In this document: positions 9,248 to 18,242 of the stretch, one piece after another | Layout: every line of letters starts with the position of its first letter | Numbering within the stretch: the stretch's first letter is position 1 | Assembly: GCF_039778605.1 (NCBI RefSeq) | Contig: NZ_CP156060.1 | Span: 3,038,001-3,102,000 of the forward strand | DNA length: 64,000 nt | Origin: Flavobacterium sp. WV_118_3 | GTDB lineage: Bacteria; Bacteroidota; Bacteroidia; Flavobacteriales; Flavobacteriaceae | Reading direction: 5' to 3' | Notes under the pieces: generated by a model | What the model saw: only the letters and a program-made list of their open reading frames with translations | Databases searched by the model: none | Told to the model about the DNA's origin: nothing | Translations under genes and position numbers: made by a program

Positions 9248-9931
9248 ATGATAAAAAACTTGATAAACTTACTTTTTCCGCCAATTTGCGTTGGCTGTAA
9301 TTCCGTTTTATTGCAAAATGAGAAGATTGTATGTCTAAAATGCCGTCACGAGCTCCCTTACACGAATCATCCGTTTACCAACTCCAATACGACTTTTGAA
9401 AAGTTCTACGGACGACTACCCTTAGTTCATGGATCATCCCTTTTATATTACCGGAAAAAAGGAATTACGCAGCAACTTATTCACCATTTGAAATACAAAA
9501 ACCGACAGGAAATTGGCGCTTTGTTGGCCGAATGGTATCTGTTTCGTTTTGAAGCCAATTCGGATTTACAAACCGTGACCGATATCATTCCCGTTCCGCT
9601 ACACCCAAAACGGTTACGCGAACGCGGCTATAATCAGCTGACCACATTTGGCCGCACTCTGGCAGACGGTTTACATACTTTTTATAACGACCAACTCTTA
9701 TACCGGAAACGGTACTCAAAAACCCAAACCCAAAAGACGCTTTTCGGGCGAACCGAAACCGATGCAGAACTCTTTGCGCTTCGCGATACCAATTACTGTC
9801 ATGGAAACCATTTCCTGTTAATCGACGACGTGATAACCACGGGTTCGACGCTGGAAGCCTGTGGCAAACAATTATTAAAAATACCGGGAGCCAGACTAAG
9901 TATTGCCACCATTGCCTATACCGACTCGTAA
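9248..9931 (+). CDS. ComF-family phosphoribosyltransferase-like protein
   Basis: A 227-residue ComF/GntX-type protein. The N-terminus has a four-Cys zinc ribbon (CVGC at residues 13-16 and CLKC about 15 residues later) that binds single-stranded DNA or partners in ComF. The C-terminal half is a type I phosphoribosyltransferase fold with the PRPP loop FLLIDDVITTGSTLEACG. ComF helps pull transforming DNA into the cytoplasm in competent bacteria; in Bacteroidota the role is less certain. The ATG at 9248 directly follows the divergent promoter region. No other competence gene is adjacent. Confidence 0.9.
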   Translation: MIKNLINLLFPPICVGCNSVLLQNEKIVCLKCRHELPYTNHPFTNSNTTFEKFYGRLPLVHGSSLLYYRKKGITQQLIHHLKYKNRQEIGALLAEWYLFRFEANSDLQTVTDIIPVPLHPKRLRERGYNQLTTFGRTLADGLHTFYNDQLLYRKRYSKTQTQKTLFGRTETDAELFALRDTNYCHGNHFLLIDDVITTGSTLEACGKQLLKIPGARLSIATIAYTDS

Positions 9932-10009
9932 TTTTACAAAGATTTTCTAAAAAGATTTTCTTTCCACTGAATATAATCGTTATTTTGTGCTGTTAAAATC
10001 ACTGCTAAC

Positions 10010-11623
10010 ATGTTGAAATACCGCATCGCTTTTCTTATTGTTGTTTTTTCGCTACTACTAACCAGTTGTGCCAAAAGAGGTATGGTTTCCGGTGGACCGA
10101 AAGATACTATTCCGCCGACGATTACTTTTAGTACGCCTAAGAATTTCAGCACTAATTTTACCGGTAATTTTATCAAAATCAATTTTAGTGAATATATTAA
10201 GGTAAAAGACATCAACAAGCAGTTAATTATTTCACCTCCAATGAAAAAAGCTCCGGATATCGTTCCAATGGGCTATGCCAGTAAATATATCACGATTAAA
10301 ATCAAAGACACGCTACAACCGAATACCACTTACAGTTTTAATTTCGGGCAAAGTATTTCCGATAATAATGAGCAAAACCCGTATTCCCAGTTTAAATATG
10401 TTTTTTCGACCGGATCGTATATCGATTCTTTAAAAATTGGCGGGATCATTCGTGATGCATACGATAAAAAAGTTGACCACTTTGTTTCCGTAATGCTTTA
10501 CGAAGCGGCTACTTTTGCCGATTCTACCGTTTTTAAACAACAACCTCGTTATATAACCAATACACTGGACAGTTTAAAGGTTTTTACACTGGAAAACTTA
10601 AAAGAAGGCGATTATTATCTTGTTGCACTTAAAGACAAAAACAACGATTATAAATTCAACCCGAAAGAGGATAAAATCGCGTTCTTTAAAAAACCGATAC
10701 GGATTCCTAACGATACTATCTTCCGTTTGGATTTGTTTAAGGAAGAACTGGCTTTTAAAGCCGAAAAGCCGACACAGGAAACATCCAATAAACTGATCAT
10801 GGGTTTTGAAGGTAAGGAAAAAGCAAAAAACACAAAGATTACGGTTTTCAAAGGTGGTGAACCGCTGACTTCGGTTATCACAAAATATCCTTCCAAAGAT
10901 TCCTTAAACATTTGGTTTCCTAAAGTAAAAGCCGATTCCCTGAAGATTCATGTTAGCAATGGCGATTATACCAAAGAGTTTGTCGCAAAACTAAAAGAAA
11001 TGAAGACCAAAAGCGACACCTTGTCTTTTGAAGCCAAACCAACCGGCTCAATCGGTTTTAGAGATATTTTCACCATTACACCCTCGATACCTTTGTCTAA
11101 AATCGATAATTCAAAAATCAAACTCATCAACGTTAAAGATTCAACAGCAGCAGTACCATTCCAGCTTAAATATCTTGAATATGAAAAGAAACTGGAAATC
11201 GACTTTAAAAAAGAAGCCGATCAACGGTATAAACTAACCCTCTTACCGGGTGCTTTGACCGATTTTTACGAAACCAAAAACGATACTTTAAAGTATACCT
11301 TAGGTACGCGTAGCAATACCGATTTTGGTAATTTGCGTGTCCGCCTTGAAAATGTAAAACGCTTTCCGGTTTTACTGGAAGTATTGGATAAAAACGGAAA
11401 GATACTCGCCACGGAGTATAGCGAAAAAGAGACGGTCATTGATTTCAATTTACTGGAACCAAGCACCTATACCTTACGTCTTATTTACGACGATAATAAA
11501 AACCGCAAATGGGATACCGGTAATTTCCTAAAAAAAGAACTACCAGAAGAAGTTCTCTATTTTCCGGGGGAAGTGGATGTGCGCGCCAATTGGGATGTCG
11601 ATCAGGTTTTTAAAGCAGATTAA
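10010..11623 (+). CDS. Ig-like domain lipoprotein, unknown function
   Basis: A 537-residue lipoprotein: residues 1-19 are a signal peptide ending in LLLTSC with the lipid-attachment Cys at 20. Right after it comes GGPKDTIPPTI, the usual opening of the SbsA-type Ig-like domain (about residues 30-135), including FSEYIKVKDINKQLIISPP and NTTYSFNFG. The remaining beta-rich modules are not recognised; near the end DDNKNRKWDTGNF resembles the calcium-loop-like ends of such proteins. It is a common conserved envelope protein in Bacteroidota. The 3' end overlaps the convergent amidase gene by 14 bp, and a TTATTTTG sequence upstream is a weak promoter candidate. Confidence 0.88.
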   Translation: MLKYRIAFLIVVFSLLLTSCAKRGMVSGGPKDTIPPTITFSTPKNFSTNFTGNFIKINFSEYIKVKDINKQLIISPPMKKAPDIVPMGYASKYITIKIKDTLQPNTTYSFNFGQSISDNNEQNPYSQFKYVFSTGSYIDSLKIGGIIRDAYDKKVDHFVSVMLYEAATFADSTVFKQQPRYITNTLDSLKVFTLENLKEGDYYLVALKDKNNDYKFNPKEDKIAFFKKPIRIPNDTIFRLDLFKEELAFKAEKPTQETSNKLIMGFEGKEKAKNTKITVFKGGEPLTSVITKYPSKDSLNIWFPKVKADSLKIHVSNGDYTKEFVAKLKEMKTKSDTLSFEAKPTGSIGFRDIFTITPSIPLSKIDNSKIKLINVKDSTAAVPFQLKYLEYEKKLEIDFKKEADQRYKLTLLPGALTDFYETKNDTLKYTLGTRSNTDFGNLRVRLENVKRFPVLLEVLDKNGKILATEYSEKETVIDFNLLEPSTYTLRLIYDDNKNRKWDTGNFLKKELPEEVLYFPGEVDVRANWDVDQVFKAD

Positions 11624-12377
11624 ATTTATCCCGATCTCTTAGAAAGCCCAGTTTATTTCGGTTCGCCAGCATCAATTCTTTATCCAGTTGTACCGAAAAG
11701 ACCACTTCTTTTTCCAACGGTTCTACTAATGCATTTCCCAGATAATCCAAGACCTGTGAATGTCCGGAATAAAAATTATGGTTCACATCGTCGCCAATAC
11801 GGTTAACACCAATCACATACGACATGTTTTCGATTGCTCTTGCTTTTAAAAGCGTATCCCAGGCCAGAATTCGTACCTGCGGCCAATTGGCTACATAAAT
11901 CAGTAAGTCGTAATCGTCATTATTCCGGGAATATACCGGGAATCGCAAATCGTAGCAAATTAACGGGCAAATACGCCAGCCCAGATAGTTCACCACCAAA
12001 CGTTCGGTTCCTCCGGAAGTGTAGGTTTTATGTTCTCCCGCCAAAGAAAACAAATGGCGTTTGTCGTAGTGTTCGACATCGCCGTTTGGAAAGACAAAAA
12101 GCAAACGATTATAAAAATTCCCATCTTCCTTAATCACCAGACTACCCGTTATGGCGCAGTTTTTTTCCGTAGCCGTCTGTTTCATCCAGTTTACCGTTGT
12201 ACCATCCATCGGTTCGGCGACTTCGCCAGGATTCATCGTAAAACCAGAGCTAAACATTTCCGGCAAAACAATTAGCAAGGAGTCTTCTGGTATATTCTGA
12301 ATTTTAGCTGCAAAATAATTTCTGTTCACTTCCGGGTTTTCCCAAAATAGCGGTGCCTGAATGATACTGATTTTCAT
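11610..12377 (-). CDS. Nitrilase-superfamily amidase (omega-amidase/YafV type)
   Basis: A 255-residue carbon-nitrogen hydrolase. The catalytic triad is visible: Glu in LPEMFSSGF, Lys in YDKRHLFSLAGEH and Cys in LICYDLRFPVYSR. Together with NRIGDDVNHNFYSGHS this resembles omega-amidase, which hydrolyses alpha-ketoglutaramate and similar amides as a metabolite-repair step. The start at 12377 (MKISIIQAPLFW) matches the family's first beta strand, so no signal peptide is present and it is cytoplasmic. It converges with and overlaps the lipoprotein gene by 14 bp. Confidence 0.92.
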   Translation of the reverse strand: MKISIIQAPLFWENPEVNRNYFAAKIQNIPEDSLLIVLPEMFSSGFTMNPGEVAEPMDGTTVNWMKQTATEKNCAITGSLVIKEDGNFYNRLLFVFPNGDVEHYDKRHLFSLAGEHKTYTSGGTERLVVNYLGWRICPLICYDLRFPVYSRNNDDYDLLIYVANWPQVRILAWDTLLKARAIENMSYVIGVNRIGDDVNHNFYSGHSQVLDYLGNALVEPLEKEVVFSVQLDKELMLANRNKLGFLRDRDKFNLL

Positions 12378-12478
12378 CTCGTGTTGTTAATTTTAGGGTT
12401 GGCGCGTTTTTATCTAATAAAAATATAAAAGTTCTGTCAAAAGAAACCGTTTCTACACATAATTTCGATGTAAAAAAC

Positions 12479-12513
12479 AAAAACGCACCCAACGGAATGA
12501 AGGATGCGTTTTT
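12479..12513 (-). terminator. Terminator of the sdhCAB operon
   Basis: Arms AAAAACGCA (12479-12487) and TGCGTTTTT (12505-12513) pair perfectly and extend by partly matched CCC/GGA. Read on the minus strand it lies just after the sdhB stop and ends in a T run. Confidence 0.88.
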
Positions 12514-12534
12514 GAATCGTGATTTTTTTAAAAC

Positions 12535-13278
12535 TTATTTGATACTTGCTTTAAAGTATTCTCTGTTCATACGAGCAATATTCTCAAGCGAAATACCTTT
12601 TGGACATTCGATCTCACAGGCTCCTGTATTGGTACAGTTTCCAAATCCTTCATGGTCCATTTGCTCTACCATGTTTAGTACACGCTCGGCTGCTTCAACT
12701 TTACCTTGTGGTAATAAGGCAAACTGGGAAACTTTGGCCGATACGAATAGCATAGCAGATGAATTTTTACAAGTTGCCACACAAGCACCGCATCCGATAC
12801 AAGTTGCCGCGTCAAAAGCTCTGTCGGCATCGTGTTTTGGAATTGGAATAGCATTGGCATCCTGTGTATTTCCGGAAGTATTTACCGAAATAAATCCACC
12901 AGCGTGCTGGATTCTGTCGAAAGCACTTCGGTCTACTACTAAATCTTTAATTACCGGGAATGCTTTGGCACGGAATGGTTCGATAAAAATCGTATCACCA
13001 TCTTTGAACATACGCATGTGTAACTGACATGTTGTTACACCTCTGTCCGGTCCGTGAGCTTCTCCGTTGATATAAAGGGAACACATTCCGCAGATTCCTT
13101 CACGACAATCGTGGTCGAATGCTACCGGTTCGTCTCCTTTTTCAACTAATCCATCGTTTAATACATCTAACATTTCAAGGAAAGACATATCCGGTGACAC
13201 ATCGCTGATTTTATAATCAACTAATTGTCCTTTATCTTGAGCGTTTTTCTGACGCCATATTTTTAACGTTAAATTCAT
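12535..13278 (-). CDS. sdhB: Succinate dehydrogenase/fumarate reductase iron-sulfur subunit
   Basis: The 247-residue electron-transfer subunit passes electrons from FAD in SdhA to the membrane quinone site. All three clusters are readable: [2Fe-2S] ligands Cys58, 63, 66 and 84 ([10 protein letters not shown] and TTC); [4Fe-4S] ligands Cys160, 163, 166 within [11 protein letters not shown]; and the [3Fe-4S] set with Cys170, 215, 221 and 225 around [15 protein letters not shown] (assignment by family pattern). It is the last gene of sdhCAB, 44 nt after sdhA, and a terminator follows. Confidence 0.96.
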   Translation of the reverse strand: MNLTLKIWRQKNAQDKGQLVDYKISDVSPDMSFLEMLDVLNDGLVEKGDEPVAFDHDCREGICGMCSLYINGEAHGPDRGVTTCQLHMRMFKDGDTIFIEPFRAKAFPVIKDLVVDRSAFDRIQHAGGFISVNTSGNTQDANAIPIPKHDADRAFDAATCIGCGACVATCKNSSAMLFVSAKVSQFALLPQGKVEAAERVLNMVEQMDHEGFGNCTNTGACEIECPKGISLENIARMNREYFKASIK

Positions 13279-13322
13279 AACTTTAAGTATTAAGTATTAA
13301 GAGGATCCCTTAACACATTACA

Positions 13323-15323
13323 TTATTTGTAACTTCTTTGTACCAGTTTCACATTTTCGAATTTCAGCTCTTCTTTGTGTAATACGGCTTCTCTTGGATC
13401 TCCTTTGTATTCCCAGGCAGCTACGTATGCAAAGTTAATGTCATCACGTTGTGCTTCTCCTTCTTCGGTTTGATATTCTTCTCTGAAGTGTCCACCACAT
13501 GATTCGTTTCGATGTAAAGCATCTTTCGCGAATAATTCTCCTAATTCAAGGAAATCGGCTACACGTAATGCTTTTTCCAGTTCCTGGTTGAATCCGTTAA
13601 CATCACCTGGTACACGAACGTCTCTGTAGAATTCTTCACGGATAGCTTTGATTTCTTCCATCGCTTCTGATAATCCTTGAGCGTTACGCGCCATTCCTAC
13701 TTTATCCCACATTACTTTTCCAAGTTTTCTATGGAAGTAGTCTACGGAATGTGTTCCGTTATTTTTACTTAATTTTTCAATCAGTTCTCTAACGTTTTTC
13801 TCTGCCTCGATAAACTCCGGTAAATCGGTTGAGATTTTTCCGGTACGGATATCTTTAGACAGATAATCTCCGATAGTGTACGGTAATACGAAATATCCGT
13901 CGGCAAGACCCTGCATCAAAGCAGACGCTCCCAATCGGTTCGCTCCGTGATCAGAGAAGTTGGCTTCACCAATAGCATAACAACCTTCGATAGTCGTCAT
14001 CAGGTTATAATCTACCCAGATTCCACCCATAGTATAGTGAACCGCAGGATAGATCATCATTGGTGTTTCGTATGGATTATCGTCAACGATTTTCTCATAC
14101 ATCTGGAACAAGTTACCATATTTATTGGCTACTACTTCTGTTCCTAATTTTTTAACAAGAGCCGCATCCTCTGGATTTAAGTGTTTGATTTTTGCCTGCT
14201 CTTTTCCATAACGCTGGATCGCAGAGGCGAAATCAAGATAAACCGCTTCTCCTGTTTTGTTTACTCCGAAACCGGCATCACATCTTTCTTTTGCCGCACG
14301 CGATGCTACGTCACGTGGTACAAGGTTACCAAAAGATGGATAACGTCTTTCCAAATAGTAATCTCTATCTTCTTCAGCAAGATCCGTCGGTTTTAAACGA
14401 CCTTCGCGGATTGCCTGTGCATCTTCTAATTTTTTAGGTACCCAGATACGACCATCATTACGCAATGACTCGGACATCAATGTTAATTTTGACTGGTGAT
14501 CACCCGAAACCGGAATACAGGTTGGGTGAATTTGCGTATAACAAGGGTTTGCGAAATACGCTCCTTTTTTGTGGATTTTCCAGGCTGCCGTTACGTTACT
14601 TCCCATCGCATTTGTGGAAAGGAAGAATACGTTTCCATAACCTCCGGAAGCAATCACTACAGCGTGAGCCGAATGTCTTTCGATTTCTCCGGTAACCAGG
14701 TTACGGGCAATGATTCCTCTTGCTTTTCCATCAACGATTACAAGATCCAACATTTCGTGGCGGTTATACATTTGGATTTTTCCACGTCCGATCTGACGGT
14801 TCATCGCAGAATAAGCCCCCAATAATAACTGTTGTCCTGTTTGTCCTTTTGCATAGAACGTTCTCGATACCAAAGTTCCCCCGAAAGAACGGTTATCCAA
14901 TAATCCGCCATATTCACGAGCCAAAGGCACACCCTGAGCCACACACTGGTCAATAATATTAGCCGAAACTTCCGCCAAACGGTGTACGTTTGCTTCACGG
15001 GCGCGGTAATCGCCTCCTTTTACCGTATCATAAAATAAACGGAAAGTTGAGTCACCATCTCCCTGATAGTTTTTTGCCGCATTGATACCCCCCTGTGCCG
15101 CAATCGAGTGCGCACGACGTGGAGAATCCTGAAAACAAAATGCTTTTACGTTATATCCTAATTCTGCTAAAGTTGCTGCAGCCGAACCACCTGCCAATCC
15201 GGTTCCAACGATAATTACATCGATGTTACGTTTGTTGGCCGGGTTCACTAAGTTTATATGATCTTTATAGTCTGTCCATTTCGTCGAAATAGGACCTTGA
15301 GGTATTTTAGAATCTAATGCCAT
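13323..15323 (-). CDS. sdhA: Succinate dehydrogenase/fumarate reductase flavoprotein subunit
   Basis: SdhA oxidises succinate to fumarate with covalently bound FAD, linking the TCA cycle to the respiratory chain. The 666-residue form resembles the Wolinella/Bacteroides fumarate-reductase-like type. Visible: the Rossmann [18 protein letters not shown], the FAD-linking His in [15 protein letters not shown], the catalytic regions [14 protein letters not shown] and [12 protein letters not shown], and [11 protein letters not shown]. The C-terminal CGGHFREE helix is also present. It lies 20 nt after sdhC, indicating one transcript. Confidence 0.97.
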   Translation of the reverse strand: MALDSKIPQGPISTKWTDYKDHINLVNPANKRNIDVIIVGTGLAGGSAAATLAELGYNVKAFCFQDSPRRAHSIAAQGGINAAKNYQGDGDSTFRLFYDTVKGGDYRAREANVHRLAEVSANIIDQCVAQGVPLAREYGGLLDNRSFGGTLVSRTFYAKGQTGQQLLLGAYSAMNRQIGRGKIQMYNRHEMLDLVIVDGKARGIIARNLVTGEIERHSAHAVVIASGGYGNVFFLSTNAMGSNVTAAWKIHKKGAYFANPCYTQIHPTCIPVSGDHQSKLTLMSESLRNDGRIWVPKKLEDAQAIREGRLKPTDLAEEDRDYYLERRYPSFGNLVPRDVASRAAKERCDAGFGVNKTGEAVYLDFASAIQRYGKEQAKIKHLNPEDAALVKKLGTEVVANKYGNLFQMYEKIVDDNPYETPMMIYPAVHYTMGGIWVDYNLMTTIEGCYAIGEANFSDHGANRLGASALMQGLADGYFVLPYTIGDYLSKDIRTGKISTDLPEFIEAEKNVRELIEKLSKNNGTHSVDYFHRKLGKVMWDKVGMARNAQGLSEAMEEIKAIREEFYRDVRVPGDVNGFNQELEKALRVADFLELGELFAKDALHRNESCGGHFREEYQTEEGEAQRDDINFAYVAAWEYKGDPREAVLHKEELKFENVKLVQRSYK

Positions 15324-15343
15324 AATCTTTATCTATTATAGGA

Positions 15344-16180
15344 TTATTTAAAGAAGTGAATATATAAAGGAATAATAGCAAATAATAACGGTACAATAAT
15401 TGCAAATCCTTTTCCGAAAACTTTGATCGCCGGGGTGTATTTAGGATTGTTCGCTCCTAACGACTGAAATGCACTGTTAAACCCGTGTAGTAAGTGGAAC
15501 GCTAATACCGCCATCGAAAACACGTAGAAAATTGTGAATGCCAATCCCCATTTCGGATCTTTAAAGAATTCAATTGTAATCGTATGCAAATCTTTATATC
15601 CTTCTGCAAATTTCACTTTAAGTGGTTTTGTGTAGTAGAAATCACGTCCGTCAATAACGATATTTTCACCATCAACACTTTGTACCGGAATAAATTTATC
15701 CTGTCCCCATCCTGAAGTCAGGTAAAAATCCTGAGTCGCTCCCGGTTGTGCTTCAACCGTAATTTTTTGTAACGGCATCGTTGTAAAGTGCATTTTTGCC
15801 CAGAAGTTCACCATGTGCGTTGCAATGAAAATCAAAATCAATGTCCCTAAAACAGCCATATTCCTAGATGCCCAGGCACTGTTTGCTCCAGCATTGTTCT
15901 TCGCATAACCAATAGGCCTCGCTTTTTTGTTTTGAATAGTTAGAAGAATACCGTCGATCGCGTGGAAAAGGATCGAAATGTAGGTAACATAAGATAGAAT
16001 TTTTACCGCTGGATTGGTTGTCATAAACAATGCATATTCGTTGAACTGCAATTGTGTACCGAACAATAACTGTAGATTACCTGCTAAGTGTCCCACCAAA
16101 AACAAGCATAAAAATAAACCCGTAAGAGCCATCCAGTATTTCTTTCCAATAGATGACTTTAAAAGTGCAGATTTCGCCAT
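15344..16180 (-). CDS. sdhC: Succinate dehydrogenase cytochrome b subunit
   Basis: The membrane anchor of complex II, of the single-subunit type with five expected helices and two hemes b, reducing menaquinone in flavobacteria. Helices can be placed at about residues 14-35, 56-78, 103-122, 205-227 and 251-274. Candidate heme His residues are in LVGHLAGNLQL, ILFHAIDGILL, IATHMVNFW and FHLLHGFN. Between helices III and IV is a hydrophilic loop of about 75 residues, longer than in the classical Wolinella subunit. It is the first gene of sdhCAB and has a consensus promoter upstream. Confidence 0.94.
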   Translation of the reverse strand: MAKSALLKSSIGKKYWMALTGLFLCLFLVGHLAGNLQLLFGTQLQFNEYALFMTTNPAVKILSYVTYISILFHAIDGILLTIQNKKARPIGYAKNNAGANSAWASRNMAVLGTLILIFIATHMVNFWAKMHFTTMPLQKITVEAQPGATQDFYLTSGWGQDKFIPVQSVDGENIVIDGRDFYYTKPLKVKFAEGYKDLHTITIEFFKDPKWGLAFTIFYVFSMAVLAFHLLHGFNSAFQSLGANNPKYTPAIKVFGKGFAIIVPLLFAIIPLYIHFFK

Positions 16181-16215
16181 AGTGTTTGATTGTAATAGTT
16201 TTTAAAAAAATCAAA

Positions 16216-16246
16216 CAAAAATAAGGCTATTTCAAATTAACCGCAA
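16216..16246 (-). promoter_or_regulatory. Promoter of sdhCAB
   Basis: On the minus strand TTG (16244-16246) is followed after 20 nt by TATTTTTG (16216-16223), matching the Bacteroidota -33/-7 pattern. The box lies 36 nt before the sdhC start codon. Confidence 0.7.
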
Positions 16247-16357
16247 CCCTTTCAGGCTTATTTATAATGAATTTAAAGTATTTATCCGATAGCACTGAGA
16301 AAAACATATTCTCATTTTTCTATCTTATTAAATTATAGCAGAATAACTTTTGGAGTT

Positions 16358-17224
16358 TTATTTCTGATAGGTCGGCAACAAACCTCTTAAGCCCATATCA
16401 ATCACATTTTCCCCGGCCGATGGCTCGTATTTTCCATCCACATGGACTTCTTTCCACTCGAAACTGTTGTTTACGGACAGCGAAAGCGTCACTTCAACGT
16501 CGCGGGTTTCATTTCCGGTGATCACCAAAGGCGTAGCAAATTTACCGGTTACGACACACGATTTAGGCGGAATTGGAGACGTCGCATAAAGCGGATTCGG
16601 AACCGTGGTCGCTCCGGCTTCGGTCTGACCCGAAAACGGCATTCCGTTTACACTCAAAGCCCAATAACCCTGTTCGCGGTTTCCGTTTACCGGAAAACTG
16701 CTGTTCCCGATATGATGTGTGGTCAAATAGGTTTTAAAACCGACAAAACTAGCCAGCGTACCGGTATAATCGGTTCCCTGATGCAAAATATTGATATCGT
16801 AGTTTTGATACGAAAGCGATGTCCGTATCCATTCGTAGCTTCCTGTTGCTACCTGACTTAAGGGTATCGACAAAAAGATTTCGTTTTCACCAACAATTTT
16901 CGACTGACTGAAATCGATCGCTTTCGCCCCTCCTGCCATTGTTTCGGGCGCATGGTACAGTATCGTACCCATACCTAAGGCCGTATTAGCATTGGGCGCC
17001 AGTTCCATATAATGCGAACTGATTGCATTAAACGAAGGGGATTGTGCCGCATTACCCTCGGCAACAGCCACAGGTTGTCCCAAATTGTTCAATCTTGGCT
17101 GTGTCGCATCAAACTTAAATCGCATCACCAAGTGTGGCTCAGCATTTTTCACATCATCATTGTCATCACACGAAAAGAATGCGATGGCAAGTAGAAATAC
17201 TAATATGATGCTTTTAAGTTTCAT
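16358..17224 (-). CDS. Predicted surface lipoprotein, unknown function
   Basis: A 288-residue lipoprotein I do not recognise. I chose the ATG at 17224 because the longer frame would need a GTG at 17239 and would spoil the signal peptide. The signal runs MKLKSIILVFLLAIAFFS with the lipid Cys at 19, followed by DDNDD, an acidic patch resembling the Bacteroidota lipoprotein export signal for surface display (inference). The mature part is beta-rich with Asn/Gly turns (DATQPRLNNLGQP, YHAPETMAGGAKAIDFS, SYQNYDINI), like cell-surface binding lipoproteins. It lies between the ChaN-like gene and sdhC, all on the minus strand, 53 nt after the former. Confidence 0.82.
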   Translation of the reverse strand: MKLKSIILVFLLAIAFFSCDDNDDVKNAEPHLVMRFKFDATQPRLNNLGQPVAVAEGNAAQSPSFNAISSHYMELAPNANTALGMGTILYHAPETMAGGAKAIDFSQSKIVGENEIFLSIPLSQVATGSYEWIRTSLSYQNYDINILHQGTDYTGTLASFVGFKTYLTTHHIGNSSFPVNGNREQGYWALSVNGMPFSGQTEAGATTVPNPLYATSPIPPKSCVVTGKFATPLVITGNETRDVEVTLSLSVNNSFEWKEVHVDGKYEPSAGENVIDMGLRGLLPTYQK

Positions 17225-17277
17225 AGTCTGGATTAACACAATATTACCAACAAAAATCCTGCCAAGATTTTGTTAAA

Positions 17278-18132
17278 TCAATAGGTCTTGGTTACATCTT
17301 CATCTACAACGAGAATATAGTCGGCTTTATTGTAGTGTTCCACCTCTAATAGTGAAATATTTTTTTGCGTAACCGTAGCAATGGTAATTATCTTACTTTC
17401 CGGATTAGCTTTCTTTAAATACCAATAGATTCCTTCGAAATTATCGCTATGATAGGTTCCGTTATAATGGATAAATATCGATTCCGGTTTTTGATTTTTT
17501 TGGATAAAATAGGCCATCGTAGCATCTTTAATCGCCTGTGCTTTTGGCAACTTATCACCACCATGACCCCCCATCATTTCGATCATCTTTACATAACCCG
17601 GTAATTGCGCATCATAGGCTATCGGCAATGGTGCGATCCAGGTTTTCTCTTCCGGTGTCAATGCTTCCAAAGACTCAAGTCCTTTTTTAAAAACCATACT
17701 GGCATAACGGCGCGGCACATTGGTAGCTACAAAATGTTTGTGATTTTCCTTCGCATAGTCTACCAATGGCTTGTAATCGGTTTTATGATTGTTCCAAAGT
17801 CTTGCCAGTGTATCAAATGCTTTTTGATCAATTTCACCACGCAAGTACTGATCCAATTGTTTTTGGTTGTCGGCTTCGATCATTTCGGCACCTAATACCA
17901 CGTCTTTTTTTTCACCCAGATCTTTTGTCAGTTCCAGCTGTAACCAGTGTACCACCGAATTATCATGATGCTCACCAAATAAAACTACATCGTTTTTTTC
18001 AGCTGCTTTTAGCAGTTTGCTATAGGTTGACTTTTTTCCTTTTTTATCAAATAACTGATACGGCATTTTGTCCTGCGCCTGCAAAATTGTCACAAAAAAC
18101 AGGAAGATAAAGAGGGATCGTATTTTTTTCAT
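17278..18132 (-). CDS. ChaN/Tiki-superfamily exported protein
   Basis: A 284-residue exported protein with a signal peptide (MKKIRSLFIFLFFVTILQAQ). The mature part has the ChaN/EreA-Tiki hallmark VVLFGEHHDNSVVH near residue 50, then LGAEMIEADNQKQLDQYL, ATNVPRRYASMV and IHYNGTYHSDNFEG. ChaN in Campylobacter binds heme as a lipoprotein; here no lipobox Cys follows the signal, so it is periplasmic or surface-exposed by another route. The paired Glu-His and downstream His residues could bind metal or heme. It diverges from the aminopeptidase gene. Confidence 0.88.
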   Translation of the reverse strand: MKKIRSLFIFLFFVTILQAQDKMPYQLFDKKGKKSTYSKLLKAAEKNDVVLFGEHHDNSVVHWLQLELTKDLGEKKDVVLGAEMIEADNQKQLDQYLRGEIDQKAFDTLARLWNNHKTDYKPLVDYAKENHKHFVATNVPRRYASMVFKKGLESLEALTPEEKTWIAPLPIAYDAQLPGYVKMIEMMGGHGGDKLPKAQAIKDATMAYFIQKNQKPESIFIHYNGTYHSDNFEGIYWYLKKANPESKIITIATVTQKNISLLEVEHYNKADYILVVDEDVTKTY

Positions 18133-18207
18133 GGCAGAAAATTACCCATTATTATGAATTCTTCAAAATTTTAAATTGGCATTAACACCATTTCGACCTA
18201 AAATCTT

Positions 18208-18215
18208 TAAATTTG
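18208..18215 (+). promoter_or_regulatory. -7 promoter box before aminopeptidase P
   Basis: TAAATTTG matches TAnnTTTG exactly and ends 27 nt before the ATG at 18243. A TTG lies too far upstream (29 nt) to be a good -33 partner, so support rests on the -7 box and position. Confidence 0.45.
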
Positions 18216-18242
18216 AAGTTCTATACTTAAATTTATTTCGTT

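Noticed and set aside
12497..13027. 176-codon plus-strand open frame opposite sdhB
   Set aside because: It overlaps the iron-sulfur subunit completely and has no recognisable domain; the sdhB frame has all expected Cys ligands.
16295..16322. Hairpin TGAGAA/TTCTCA as terminator for the lipoprotein gene
   Set aside because: The stem is only six bp and the T run lies on the plus-strand side, the wrong direction for the minus-strand gene.
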